Positions 17,791-26,888 of a stretch of 64,000 bases of DNA are shown in pieces. Both the position numbers and the translations under genes were made by a program. The notes beneath the pieces were generated by a model. The model saw nothing but the letters and a program-made list of their open reading frames with translations. It made no database searches and was not told the DNA's origin. Position 1 is the first letter of the stretch, and the number at the start of each line of letters is the position of its first letter. Origin of the DNA: Lonepinella sp042468235 (GTDB taxonomy: Bacteria > Pseudomonadota > Gammaproteobacteria > Enterobacterales > Pasteurellaceae); assembly GCF_042468235.1 (NCBI RefSeq), contig NZ_CP170386.1:1488001-1552000 (forward strand). Direction: 5' to 3'.

Positions 17791-17809
17791 GGGCGTATGC
17801 AATACGCCC
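17791..17809. repeat. Short GC-rich palindrome between thrB and thrC
   Basis: GGGCGTAT-GCA-ATACGCCC forms a perfect 8-bp stem with a 3-base loop and no T-run after it. It could be a REP-like dispersed palindrome or an mRNA-stabilising hairpin inside the operon. Which one cannot be decided from one copy. Confidence 0.4.
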
Positions 17810-17828
17810 CTATAATGTTATTTTTATT

Positions 17829-18779
17829 CTACGCTAATTCCCTTGCCCCTGCATTATCCACTTTGCAAATATGCACAAAACCCTCGTTATTTTGTAGATA
17901 ATGATGTTCAAGGTAATTTGCCACTTTGGTGGCAGTCGCAAGATCAGGGGTAATGCTAAACATGGTCGGTCCTGATCCTGAAATGCCACTGACTAACGCC
18001 CCTAAATCTCGGCTGGCTTGTTTCACTTCGGCGAAATTTGGCAATAAGGCGGCTCGATAAGGCTCGGCGATGACATCTTTCATCATTAACGCCGCCAATA
18101 CATCTTGTCCTGTATGGCAAGCGTGGACGAAGCTGCCTAAATGACGACCGTGGGCGATCATATCTTGACGTGTGTAGCTTTTCGGCAAAATCGCTCGAGC
18201 TTCGGCAGTGGATACTTCAATACCTGGGTACGCCAACACCCAATACCAGCTGTCAAAAAATGGCAATTTTTGGCTAATATTGCCCAAACTTTGCACCATT
18301 AATTGCACGCCACCCAAATAGCACGGTGCCACGTTATCATAATGGATTGAGCCTGAAATTCGCCCCTCCAATTCGCCCATCATTTCCAATAATTCCATTT
18401 TGGAAAACGGCTCATCATGGAATTTATTTAACACCACCAAGGCTGCCACAATGGAACAAGCACTGGATCCTAGCCCTGAGCCAATCGGCATATTTTTTTC
18501 CAAGGTTAAACGCAAGCCTTTGGTTTTGCCACCACGCAATTTAAAGCGTTCGCTGAATAATACATAGGCTTGATACACAATGTTTTTTTGCGGCTCTTTT
18601 GGCAATTTTCGCACAAAATAACCTGCATTTTCCAGCTCAAAACCCTGCTCAATTTCTTCAATCTGCACCACATCGCCAAGCAACGAGCCGTCAATGGGCG
18701 AAATCGCCGCCCCGAGCGTGTCAAAGCCCACGTTAATATTGGCACTGGATGCAGGGGCATAAATTCGTAATGTTGTCAT
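17829..18779 (-). CDS. thrB: Homoserine kinase
   Basis: GHMP kinase that makes O-phosphohomoserine. The 316 residues include the opening IYAPASSANINVGFDTLGAA, the ATP-binding PIGSGLGSSACSIVAAL and the C-terminal SGISGSGPTMFSI. It lies 35 bp after thrA in the same operon. Confidence 0.97.
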   Translation of the reverse strand: MTTLRIYAPASSANINVGFDTLGAAISPIDGSLLGDVVQIEEIEQGFELENAGYFVRKLPKEPQKNIVYQAYVLFSERFKLRGGKTKGLRLTLEKNMPIGSGLGSSACSIVAALVVLNKFHDEPFSKMELLEMMGELEGRISGSIHYDNVAPCYLGGVQLMVQSLGNISQKLPFFDSWYWVLAYPGIEVSTAEARAILPKSYTRQDMIAHGRHLGSFVHACHTGQDVLAALMMKDVIAEPYRAALLPNFAEVKQASRDLGALVSGISGSGPTMFSITPDLATATKVANYLEHHYLQNNEGFVHICKVDNAGARELA

Positions 18780-18814
18780 ACTGGCTGTCCTTATTGCTAT
18801 TCTTTTTGCCGTTA

Positions 18815-21265
18815 TTAGGATTTCAATGTTCTGAGAATATCGGCAAAGATTCCTGCGGCAGTCACCGCATTACCTGCACCATAGCCACGTAATAATAACG
18901 GAATTGGCTGATAATAACGGGTGTAGAACGCCAACGCATTTTCACCGTTTTTCACTTTATATAAAGGATCATCGCCGTCCACGGCGACAATAGACACCTT
19001 ACATTTGCCATTTTCAATCTGACCCACATAACGCAATACTTTCCCCTCGGCTTTGGCTTTTGCGACTCGCTCTGCAAATTCCGCATCTAATTGCGGTAAC
19101 ATAGCCATAAATTCATCGACATTTTTGCCTTCGCTAAAGCCTTTTGGTAGCACGCTATCTACTTCAATATCGGCTAATTCAAGGTTTAAACCAATTTCAC
19201 GGGCTAAAATTAATAGCTTACGCGCTACATCAGTTCCCGATAAATCATCTCTTGGATCAGGTTCGGTAAAACCTTTTTCACGAGCAAGTGCGGTGATTTC
19301 TGATAAAGTTTTGCCCGTTTCTAATTCACCAAAAATAAAGGACAATGAACCGGATAAAATTCCGTTAAACTTTACCACATCATCGCCAGCCGCAAGCAGA
19401 TTTTGCAAGTTTTCAATCACTGGCAAACCGGCGCCCACATTGGTGTCATACAAAAACTTACGTTGCGTACCACGCGAATTTTCACGGAGCAAATTATAAT
19501 ATTCCAATTCTCGAGTGTTTGCCTTTTTATTCGGTGTTACCACGTGAAAACCTTCGCTTAACGCACGCGCATATAAGGCCGGCACCGAATCGGAAGAGGT
19601 ACAATCCACAAAGACTGGATTAACCACGTGATGTAATTTAATAAACGATAATAACACATCAAAATCAGAGGGTTGCATCGCATTGGCTAAATCTTCTTTC
19701 CAGTTATCCAAATTCAGACCGTTTTCATTGAGTAACATTTTATTTGAATTAGCTAAGGCACAAACTCGAATTTCAATGTCCTTTTTTGCTAAATACTCCC
19801 TCTGACGTTTAATTTGCTCAATTAACTCACCACCGACGCCACCGACACCGACCAAAAACATATCTACCACTTTTTTGTTATTAAAAAGAGATTGGTGGGT
19901 AGCACGCACAGCTTCAATAGCTTTATTTAATGGCACCACAGCAGAAATAGAACGTTCCGAAGACCCTTGTGCAATGGCAACAATGCTGATATTGGCACTG
20001 GCTAAGGCAGAGAAAAAGTTTGCTGCAATGCCTTTAGCTTGTTTCATGCCGTCACCCACCACAGAAATGATAGATAAATCATGGATGACTTCCACAGGAT
20101 CTAACGCTTTGGACGCTAGTTCTTGTGCAAATTCCGCATTTAATGCCGCTTTGGCTTTATCCATGACTTTGGTTGGCACACAGAAACTAATGCTATATTC
20201 AGAAGAAGATTGGGTAATTAAAATCACCGACACACCCGCTTTTGACATAGTAGAAAACACTCGCGCGGCCATGCCGACCATACCTTGCATACCTGCGCCA
20301 GACACATTAAACATGGCGACATTATCCAAATTGGTGATCCCTTTCACTTGCAAACCATTAGATGCACGTTCTTCTCCGTCAATGATGGAACCTGGAGCAT
20401 CCGGATTGCCGGTATTTTTGATTAAGCAAGGAATTTTCGGTTCTACCAACGGTCCGATAGTGCGTGGATGAATCACTTTCGCACCGAAATAAGACAACTC
20501 CATGGCTTCACGATAAGAAAGGCTTGGTAATAAGCGCGCATCTGGTACTAAACGAGGATCACAAGTAAATACACCATCTACATCCGTCCAAATTTCACAT
20601 ACACTGGCATGTAAACAGGCTGCCAAACAAGCCGCTGAATAATCTGAACCATTACGTCCTAACAGCACGAGTTCGCCTTTTTCATTACCCGCCGTAAACC
20701 CAGCCATAAGTACTACATTTTTGGTTGGGATTGAACTAGCATCAACACGTTTAGTAGATTCGGCAATATCGACGCTACTTTCTAAATAGGAACCATTGGC
20801 TAATAATTTTTGTACCGGATCAATTAAGGTCACCTCATAACCACAGGCTTCAAACCATGCTTTCATCATCGCAATAGATAATTTCTCACCACGACAATCA
20901 ATGGTTGCTTTCACTGCATCATCTACTTTACCTGCTTGGCGAATTTCTGCATCTAATTGTTTAATTTGAGCAAATTCCGCATCAATTAAGGATTTTGTGC
21001 CAGCTAAATCAAATTTATTATTTTTGGCATACAATCCATTGATAATATTATAGAAAATATCAAGTGCTTCACTAAAATGGTCTTCGGTAGGTTGGTTTAG
21101 ACTGGCTTTTTCTGAAATGGCGACAAGGTGGTTGGTAATTTTGGCAGGTGCCGATAGAACCCCAGCAGCCTGTTCTTCTAAATGGGCTTTTTCAATAAGC
21201 TGTGCTGCTTGTAAAAAACGTTCAGGGTTGGCTAAAGATGTGCCACCAAATTTGAGTACTCGCAT
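18815..21265 (-). CDS. thrA: Bifunctional aspartokinase I / homoserine dehydrogenase I
   Basis: First and third steps from aspartate to homoserine in one protein. The 816 residues include an aspartokinase domain opening MRVLKFGGTSLANPERFLQ and two ACT regulatory modules (about 315-460), the site of threonine feedback in the family. The homoserine dehydrogenase domain starts near 463 with VGVGGVGGELIEQI, then TPNKKANT and GILSGSLSFIFGELE. It is intact, with no frameshift. Transcription is controlled by the thrL attenuator just upstream. Confidence 0.97.
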   Translation of the reverse strand: MRVLKFGGTSLANPERFLQAAQLIEKAHLEEQAAGVLSAPAKITNHLVAISEKASLNQPTEDHFSEALDIFYNIINGLYAKNNKFDLAGTKSLIDAEFAQIKQLDAEIRQAGKVDDAVKATIDCRGEKLSIAMMKAWFEACGYEVTLIDPVQKLLANGSYLESSVDIAESTKRVDASSIPTKNVVLMAGFTAGNEKGELVLLGRNGSDYSAACLAACLHASVCEIWTDVDGVFTCDPRLVPDARLLPSLSYREAMELSYFGAKVIHPRTIGPLVEPKIPCLIKNTGNPDAPGSIIDGEERASNGLQVKGITNLDNVAMFNVSGAGMQGMVGMAARVFSTMSKAGVSVILITQSSSEYSISFCVPTKVMDKAKAALNAEFAQELASKALDPVEVIHDLSIISVVGDGMKQAKGIAANFFSALASANISIVAIAQGSSERSISAVVPLNKAIEAVRATHQSLFNNKKVVDMFLVGVGGVGGELIEQIKRQREYLAKKDIEIRVCALANSNKMLLNENGLNLDNWKEDLANAMQPSDFDVLLSFIKLHHVVNPVFVDCTSSDSVPALYARALSEGFHVVTPNKKANTRELEYYNLLRENSRGTQRKFLYDTNVGAGLPVIENLQNLLAAGDDVVKFNGILSGSLSFIFGELETGKTLSEITALAREKGFTEPDPRDDLSGTDVARKLLILAREIGLNLELADIEVDSVLPKGFSEGKNVDEFMAMLPQLDAEFAERVAKAKAEGKVLRYVGQIENGKCKVSIVAVDGDDPLYKVKNGENALAFYTRYYQPIPLLLRGYGAGNAVTAAGIFADILRTLKS

Positions 21266-21303
21266 AATGTTTCCTTAATGTTGTGAATATTTAAAATATT
21301 ATA

Positions 21304-21337
21304 TAAAAAAACCCGCACTTTCTAGTCGTTGCGGGTT
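21304..21337 (-). terminator. thr operon attenuator terminator
   Basis: AACCCGCA (21310-21317) pairs with TGCGGGTT (21330-21337), followed on the minus strand by a run of T. It sits between the thrL stop and the thrA start. The second arm runs through AAAGTGCGG, so an uptake-signal core is built into the attenuator. Confidence 0.85.
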
Positions 21338-21357
21338 CTGTTGAATTCGATTACGCA

Positions 21358-21405
21358 CTAACCCGCCCCATTCATCGTCATAATGGTGGTGGTGATAATC
21401 ATCAT
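21358..21405 (-). CDS. thrL: thr operon leader peptide
   Basis: A 15-codon frame encodes MMIITTTIMTMNGAG. It has a run of three Thr and four Ile codons, and the C-terminus NGAG matches E. coli ThrL (GNGAG). It ends 21 bp before the attenuator hairpin. Ribosome stalling at the Thr/Ile codons would prevent terminator formation and raise thrABC expression when those amino acids are scarce. The mechanism is established in E. coli and inferred here. No clear Shine-Dalgarno is seen; a USS lies just upstream. Confidence 0.85.
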   Translation of the reverse strand: MMIITTTIMTMNGAG

Positions 21406-21460
21406 GGTAAAAGTGCGGTTTAATTTCATTATTTTTTTCCGAAATTTTTAACTGATGCTA

Positions 21461-21489
21461 GAAATACCGAAATTTTATAGCATTGTCAA
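21461..21489 (-). promoter_or_regulatory. Promoter of the thr operon
   Basis: On the minus strand a perfect TTGACA (21489-21484) is followed after 17 bp by a weak -10, TATTTC (21466-21461), about 55 bp before thrL. Confidence 0.5.
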
Positions 21490-21592
21490 ATAGAAAATAA
21501 AAAATAATGCTAAAAATTATCCTTGATGCTTATTTTTTAGAAATCAGCTAAAATAGGATTTTTAAATTGAAGATTATTGAACCCTGACAAAA

Positions 21593-22297
21593 ATGCAAAT
21601 TCAAGATAATTTAAACCATATTCATCAGCTCATCACTCAAGCGTGCCAACAAGCTAATCGCCTGCCAAATTCAGTGCAGTTATTAGCCGTATCAAAAACC
21701 AAAAGCATACAAGATATTCAACAAGCAATAGATGCAGGGCAACGTGCATTTGGCGAAAATTATGTGCAAGAAAGTATTGAAAAAATTCAATATTTCAATG
21801 CTCAGGGGGATGCTTTAGAGTGGCATTTTATCGGTCCATTACAATCAAATAAATCTCGTCTAGTGGCTGAAAATTTTGATTGGATGCAAACGCTTGATCG
21901 TAGCAAAATTGCCGATCGTTTAAATCAACAACGCCCAGCTGAAAAAGCTCCGTTAAATGTGTTAATTCAAATTAATATTAGTGATGAAAATAGCAAATCG
22001 GGTATTCAGCCTAACAAAATGCTGGCGTTGGCAAAACACATCGAAAATTTACCGCACTTACGTTTACGTGGATTAATGGCAATCCCAGCACCGACGGATA
22101 ATATTGCTCAACAAAAAATGGCATTGAGTGCGATGTATGCACTGTTTGAACAACTCAGAAAAGCCCTTCCAAATCAACAAATTGACACACTGTCAATGGG
22201 TATGACCAGTGATATAGAAACGGCAATTGCTTGTGGTTCCACGATGGTACGAATCGGTACGGCAATTTTTGGTAAACGTCATTATTCGGCTAACTAA
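21593..22297 (+). CDS. yggS: YggS-family PLP homeostasis protein
   Basis: PLP-binding protein that buffers pyridoxal phosphate and affects amino-acid metabolism. The 234 residues include LLAVSKTKSIQDIQQAIDAGQRAFGENYVQE at about 30-60, with the PLP lysine in VSKTK, then WHFIGPLQSNK, and LSMGMTSDIETAI with VRIGTAIFG at the C-terminus. It is divergent from the thr operon. Confidence 0.94.
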   Translation: MQIQDNLNHIHQLITQACQQANRLPNSVQLLAVSKTKSIQDIQQAIDAGQRAFGENYVQESIEKIQYFNAQGDALEWHFIGPLQSNKSRLVAENFDWMQTLDRSKIADRLNQQRPAEKAPLNVLIQINISDENSKSGIQPNKMLALAKHIENLPHLRLRGLMAIPAPTDNIAQQKMALSAMYALFEQLRKALPNQQIDTLSMGMTSDIETAIACGSTMVRIGTAIFGKRHYSAN

Positions 22298-22356
22298 TTA
22301 ACAAAATTATGTTATAATTTACCAATTTAACCCTATATTAATTTAACACAATAAAC

Positions 22357-22968
22357 ATGAATATTCGTTGGACAGTTATTCTCGCTATTATTACATTAGT
22401 TTTATTAGGCTGGTTTTATTCGTTAAATCAGACAGATAGTGAATTAGCTGAATTAATTAAACAGGAAGAAAGCCCCGAATACGTTGGGAACAAAATGAAT
22501 ACCGTGATATATTCTCCCACCGGTGCCAAGCAATATGTGGCATTGTCTGATAAGGTGGAATATTACGAATACGATGGACATACGGATTTCTACATCCCGA
22601 TAGTCTATTTATTTGACATTCAAAACGAAAAAACTCAACAAACAGAAAGTTGGAAATTAAGCGCTGACAAAGCTACATTAACCAAAGATAATATGTTGTA
22701 TTTAAACGGCAATGTGTTGGGTGAAAGTTTATTACCACAATCTAAATTACAGCGTTTTGAAACGGAAAGTGCGGTGGTTAATTTGACTACGCAAGATATT
22801 AGTTCCGATAAACAAGTGAAAATTAACGGTTTAAATTTTACCTCTACAGGATTGAAATTAACGGGTAATTTACAACAACAAGTTGCCACATTGAAAGAAC
22901 AGGTGAAAACTCACTATGAAATTAGTAAAACAAATGATGAAACCGATGAAACCCAAAATGAACAATAA
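22357..22968 (+). CDS. lptC: LPS export protein LptC
   Basis: Inner-membrane-anchored periplasmic part of the Lpt bridge that carries lipopolysaccharide to the outer membrane. The 203 residues have one N-terminal membrane helix (about 5-22), then the LptC jelly-roll with TVIYSPTGAKQYVALSDKVEYY. The C-terminal tail is polar and acidic. It overlaps the start of lptA. Confidence 0.93.
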   Translation: MNIRWTVILAIITLVLLGWFYSLNQTDSELAELIKQEESPEYVGNKMNTVIYSPTGAKQYVALSDKVEYYEYDGHTDFYIPIVYLFDIQNEKTQQTESWKLSADKATLTKDNMLYLNGNVLGESLLPQSKLQRFETESAVVNLTTQDISSDKQVKINGLNFTSTGLKLTGNLQQQVATLKEQVKTHYEISKTNDETDETQNEQ

Positions 22969-23470
22969 AATTATGCTATTAACCGCGTTAATAATGACGT
23001 CGGTATCTGCTTTTGCATTAAAAGATGATACTAATCAACCGATTAGCATTACGTCTGATAATCAATCCTTAGATATGGAAAATAGCGTAGTTACGTTTAC
23101 CGATAATGTGGTGATTGCCCAAGGTTCCATTTTAATTAAAGCGAATAAAGTCACTATTACTCGTCCGCCAGAAAATTCCGGTAAAAAAGAAACCGTGGAG
23201 GCTTTTGGTAGCCCCGTGAGTTTTCACCAAATGTTAGACACTGGAAAACCGGTAGATGGCAAAGCCAATAAAGTCCATTATGACTTAGGCACAGAATTTT
23301 TAACCTTAACAGGTAATGCGGAACTTAAACAGTTAGACAGTCAGATTAATGGTGAACGTATTACCTATGATGTTAAAAAACAACAACTTAAAGCAAATAG
23401 TTCAAACGGAACCCGAGTTAAAACCATATTAATTCCAACTCAGTTAAACGATAATAAAACGAAAAAATAA
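22958..23470 (+). CDS. lptA: LPS transport periplasmic protein LptA
   Basis: Soluble bridge component between LptC and LptD. The 170 residues begin with a cleavable signal peptide (MNNKIMLLTALIMTSVSAFA), then ITSDNQSLDMENSVVTFTDNVVIAQG, typical of OstA/LptA. I chose the ATG at 22958 because it starts the signal peptide cleanly; earlier in-frame ATGs (22916, 22940, 22946) lie inside lptC. Shine-Dalgarno support is weak, which suggests coupling to lptC translation. Confidence 0.92.
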   Translation: MNNKIMLLTALIMTSVSAFALKDDTNQPISITSDNQSLDMENSVVTFTDNVVIAQGSILIKANKVTITRPPENSGKKETVEAFGSPVSFHQMLDTGKPVDGKANKVHYDLGTEFLTLTGNAELKQLDSQINGERITYDVKKQQLKANSSNGTRVKTILIPTQLNDNKTKK

Positions 23471-23481
23471 GGTAAGCGAAG

Positions 23482-24207
23482 ATGGCCGTATTAAACGCTG
23501 AAAACCTAGCAAAAAGTTATAAAAGCCGCAAAGTCGTCTGTGACGTGAGTTTCACCGTGAAATCGGGGGAAATTGTGGGATTGCTTGGACCAAATGGTGC
23601 AGGTAAAACCACATCTTTCTATATGGTGGTTGGATTAGTGCGTCATGATGAAGGTAAAATCAGCATTGATAATGAAGATGTCAGTCTGTTACCTATGCAT
23701 AATCGGGCACAAAAAGGAATCGGTTATTTACCACAAGAAGCCTCTATCTTTCGCCGGTTAAGTGTGTATGATAATTTAATGGCAGTATTAGAAATTCGTA
23801 AAGATTTAAATTCCGTACAACGTAAAGACAGAGCGGATGAGTTAATTGATGAATTTAATATTGGACATATTCGTGATAATCTAGGGCAATCTTTGTCAGG
23901 CGGTGAGCGTCGCCGAGTGGAGATTGCGCGTGCCTTAGCGGCTAATCCCAAATTTATTTTGTTAGATGAACCCTTTGCCGGAGTTGACCCCATTTCGGTA
24001 ATCGACATTAAGAAAATCATTACAGATTTACGTAATCGTGGTTTAGGCGTGTTAATCACTGACCACAATGTGCGTGAAACCCTTGATGTGTGTGAACGTG
24101 CTTATATTGTGAGCGCCGGGCATATGATTGCTACGGGCACACCAAGTGAAGTGATGAGTAACGAACAGGTTAAACGTGTTTATCTTGGTGAAGAATTTAA
24201 ATTATAA
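23482..24207 (+). CDS. lptB: LPS export ABC transporter ATP-binding protein LptB
   Basis: ATPase that powers LPS extraction through LptFG. The 241 residues include Walker A GPNGAGKTT (about 36-44), Q-loop PQEASIF, signature LSGGERRRVEIARAL, Walker B FILLDEPFAGVD and the H-loop ITDHNVRETLDVC. It lies 11 bp after lptA. Confidence 0.97.
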   Translation: MAVLNAENLAKSYKSRKVVCDVSFTVKSGEIVGLLGPNGAGKTTSFYMVVGLVRHDEGKISIDNEDVSLLPMHNRAQKGIGYLPQEASIFRRLSVYDNLMAVLEIRKDLNSVQRKDRADELIDEFNIGHIRDNLGQSLSGGERRRVEIARALAANPKFILLDEPFAGVDPISVIDIKKIITDLRNRGLGVLITDHNVRETLDVCERAYIVSAGHMIATGTPSEVMSNEQVKRVYLGEEFKL

Positions 24208-24218
24208 AGAAGAAAACC

Positions 24219-24704
24219 ATGGCAAAATTCACCGCACTTTTACGTCCTGAAAATATTCGTCAAGGCGTTATTTGTTCAAGTAAAAAAACGGCATTAGAAA
24301 TGGTGGCTGGTATTTTAGCTAAACAAGCAAATGTTGATGAAGTTGAATGCTTTGAAAGTCTATTTAATCGAGAAAAATTAGGTTGCACAGCACTCGGTAA
24401 TGGTATCGCTATGCCTCGAGCTCGTCTATCACAAGGAGATAAGGTATTTGCGGTATTTTTACAATTAAATACTCCTATTGATTATGAAGCAGCAGATAAA
24501 CGAGAAGTAGATTTAATTTTAGCCGTGATTATTCCTGAACAGCTTTGTCAAACTTATACTCCAATTCTGGTAGAATTAAGCGAGAAATTAAAAGACAAAA
24601 CTCTGGATAAACAGCTTAGATCCGCGCAAAGTGCGGAGGAAATCTGGCAAATTTTTCAACATTTTGATGATCATAAACAAGAAAATATAGATTCAACAAC
24701 GTAG
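24219..24704 (+). CDS. ptsN: PTS IIA-like nitrogen-regulatory protein PtsN
   Basis: EIIA-Ntr phosphocarrier. The 161 residues include LGCTALGNGIAMPRARL, which lines up with the phospho-site region. The position usually held by the phosphorylatable His in the family motif GxxxPH appears as Arg (MPRAR), which deserves checking. A USS is read through at codons 4-7 (FTALL) at the N-terminus. It lies 11 bp after lptB and is followed by rapZ, as in E. coli, although no rpoN is here. Confidence 0.88.
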   Translation: MAKFTALLRPENIRQGVICSSKKTALEMVAGILAKQANVDEVECFESLFNREKLGCTALGNGIAMPRARLSQGDKVFAVFLQLNTPIDYEAADKREVDLILAVIIPEQLCQTYTPILVELSEKLKDKTLDKQLRSAQSAEEIWQIFQHFDDHKQENIDSTT

Positions 24705-24724
24705 CCACATTATTGAGAGAATTT

Positions 24725-25585
24725 ATGGAATTGATTATTGTTAGCGGACGCTCAGGAGCAGGAAAATCTGTTGCTTTACGTGCTTTAGAAGACATCGGCT
24801 ATTATTGTGTCGATAACTTACCCATTGAATTACTCCCTCAACTAGCCAAAATTCTCTCAAAAAACCAGCAGCTTGCCGCGGTGAGTGTTGATATTCGTAA
24901 TCTCCCTGATTCAGCAGAATCCTTAGAACAAAGGATTATTCAGCTATCAGAACAACATCAAGTAAAAATTATTTTCTTAGATGCGGATCAGGATGTGTTA
25001 ATTCGACGCTACAGTGATTCTCGTCGCCCCCACCCACTTTCATCGATCAAAGATATTTCCCTTGAAGTCGCCATTAATGCTGAACGTGATTATCTTGAAC
25101 CTTTATATCAGCAAGCCAATATCATCATAGATACCACGGAATTATCCACCCACGAGCTGGCTGAAAAATTGCGAAAGTTCTTGCGTGGTGAAAATAATAA
25201 AGCACTTAAAATCGTGGTGGAATCCTTTGGCTTTAAATATGGTATTCCTCTTGATGCGGATTATGTATTTGACGTACGTTTTCTCCCCAACCCCCATTGG
25301 GATCCCTCTTTACGCTCAATGACTGGCTTAGAACAACCCGTCATTGACTTTTTGCAACGACATACCGAAGTGCATAATTTTATTTACCAAACACGTAACT
25401 TTATCGAAACTTGGCTCCCAATGTTAGAGAACAACAACCGCAGTTATTTAACCATTGCCATTGGTTGTACTGGTGGAAAACATCGTTCAGTGTATATTGC
25501 CGAACAAATTGGCAAGTATTTTAAAGATAAAGGGAAAAATGTATCAATTCAGCATAATTCCTTGAAGAACCATAAATCAAATTAA
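24725..25585 (+). CDS. rapZ: RNase adapter protein RapZ
   Basis: RNA-binding adaptor that in E. coli directs RNase E to GlmZ and so controls GlmS. The 286 residues include P-loop GRSGAGKSVALRALED, YCVDNLPIELLP, DADQDVLIRRYSDSRR, and the C-terminal VFDVRFLPNPHWD and AIGCTGGKHRSVYIAE. I chose the ATG at 24725 (MELIIVSGRS) because it matches the family start; a TTG at 24713 would add four residues. A USS follows the stop. Confidence 0.94.
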   Translation: MELIIVSGRSGAGKSVALRALEDIGYYCVDNLPIELLPQLAKILSKNQQLAAVSVDIRNLPDSAESLEQRIIQLSEQHQVKIIFLDADQDVLIRRYSDSRRPHPLSSIKDISLEVAINAERDYLEPLYQQANIIIDTTELSTHELAEKLRKFLRGENNKALKIVVESFGFKYGIPLDADYVFDVRFLPNPHWDPSLRSMTGLEQPVIDFLQRHTEVHNFIYQTRNFIETWLPMLENNNRSYLTIAIGCTGGKHRSVYIAEQIGKYFKDKGKNVSIQHNSLKNHKSN

Positions 25586-25832
25586 AAGTGCGGTGGAAAT
25601 TTTCGTTATTCTGTCGTGCTTGTCCCAAATTTTTTCAAACTAGCAATGTGATTGTATAAGTTTATCCAATAATTATAGAAATAGATGATTATTGAGTGTT
25701 TATTGATAGGTTGATATTTTTAACTTTCCAAGGGTGGTACTGACAGAATGTTGATAATCTTTTCTGTTCTGTTACAATCAAGTTCTGAGATTCGCCCTGT
25801 CTATTAGAATATTGCCAAAGGCTATTATCACT

Positions 25833-26723
25833 ATGAACTTGAAACATATGCGTTATTTTTTGGCCGTCGCACAGGAAGCCAATTTTGGTCGAGCGGCACA
25901 GCGCCTACATATCGCACAGCCTCCTTTAACTCGTCAAATTCGTGCTTTAGAAGAAGAGTTGGGTACAGATCTGTTCGTTCGTACAACCAAGGGAGCAGAA
26001 TTGACTGAGGCAGGAGAAGTACTACTGGCTGAGGTACCCAATATACTCTCCTTGGTTCAACGTGCTAAAGAACAGACCCAACTTGCCAGCCAAGGAATGA
26101 TTGGTCGCTTGGATATTGGTATTTTCAGTTCTGGCGTACTGTATGTTATCCCACAATTATTGGCACGTTTTCACGCCCAACGCCCGGGTGTGCGTATCGG
26201 TTTGCATAATATGAATAAGTACGAGCAAATAGAAGCGCTACGTGAGCGACGTATCAGTATTGGTTTTACTCGTTTTACACCACAAGAGGACGATATTGCA
26301 GTAGGCACTATATTGCAAGAACCCTTTATGGTTGCCTTATATGAAGAACACCCGCTCTGTAAACAAACATTGATTAAGCTGGCTGATTTAGCCGGCGAGT
26401 CTATTATTCTCTATCCCAATTTTCCCACCCATGGTTTGGCGCAAGAAGTCAGACAGGCTTTTGAGTACGAAGGGTGTAATTTAACGGTCGGTTGGGAAAC
26501 GGAGGATTTCATTACTGCTATCGCTCTAGTTGCTAGCCGTCTCGGACTTTGTATTACGACCGCTTCTGTCGCCAATTTAAATTTGCCGGGCGTGGTTTAT
26601 CGCCCTTTAATCAGCAAATATCTGCAATATATAGAACTCAACTATTTGTATCGACACAATGATAATTCTCCCGCATTACGGGCTTTCCTAGATGTTGTGC
26701 AGCAGTATCAGCATAGTGAATAA
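25833..26723 (+). CDS. LysR-family transcriptional regulator, probable activator of the catechol cluster
   Basis: Protein of 296 residues: an N-terminal winged helix (MNLKHMRYFLAVAQEANFGRAAQRLHIAQ) and an effector-binding domain from about residue 90. The opening and length resemble the CatM/BenM/TfdR group that senses aromatic-pathway intermediates. It stands 165 bp before the dioxygenase in the same direction. BenM-type boxes in front of the dioxygenase and of the lower-pathway operon fit control by this protein. The effector is unknown. The 247-bp gap before it holds one USS and no other gene. Confidence 0.88.
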   Translation: MNLKHMRYFLAVAQEANFGRAAQRLHIAQPPLTRQIRALEEELGTDLFVRTTKGAELTEAGEVLLAEVPNILSLVQRAKEQTQLASQGMIGRLDIGIFSSGVLYVIPQLLARFHAQRPGVRIGLHNMNKYEQIEALRERRISIGFTRFTPQEDDIAVGTILQEPFMVALYEEHPLCKQTLIKLADLAGESIILYPNFPTHGLAQEVRQAFEYEGCNLTVGWETEDFITAIALVASRLGLCITTASVANLNLPGVVYRPLISKYLQYIELNYLYRHNDNSPALRAFLDVVQQYQHSE

Positions 26724-26771
26724 TCACAATTGTCACGACCGATTTGATGTTATTTTCCCAGTTAAAATTCC

Positions 26772-26837
26772 TTATATTTTAGGTATCAAGACAAACAAAA
26801 AAAAGTATTGGATTCATCTTATAATCAAAATTATAGT
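26772..26837 (+). promoter_or_regulatory. LysR-box and promoter in front of catechol 2,3-dioxygenase
   Basis: TTAT-N7-GTAT (26772-26786) is a near match to the BenM/CatM consensus ATAC-N7-GTAT (T-N11-A). A second GTAT half-site (26805-26808) abuts TTGGAT (26808-26813) as -35, and TATAGT (26832-26837) follows after 18 bp. The same arrangement, including the shared GTATTGGA, stands in front of the lower-pathway operon at 31918-31982. Confidence 0.6.
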
Positions 26838-26888
26838 GAGTAGTGCAGTACTTTTAATCATCTTATTCCAATACCTAATGGAGGATAC

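Noticed and set aside
19053..20471. Long plus-strand frames opposite thrA
   Set aside because: thrA is intact and strongly conserved on the other strand; these are shadows.
25600..25832. A third LysR box before the LysR gene itself
   Set aside because: Only a loose TTATTGGATA-like match on the minus strand was found, without the paired ATAC-N7-GTAT box.
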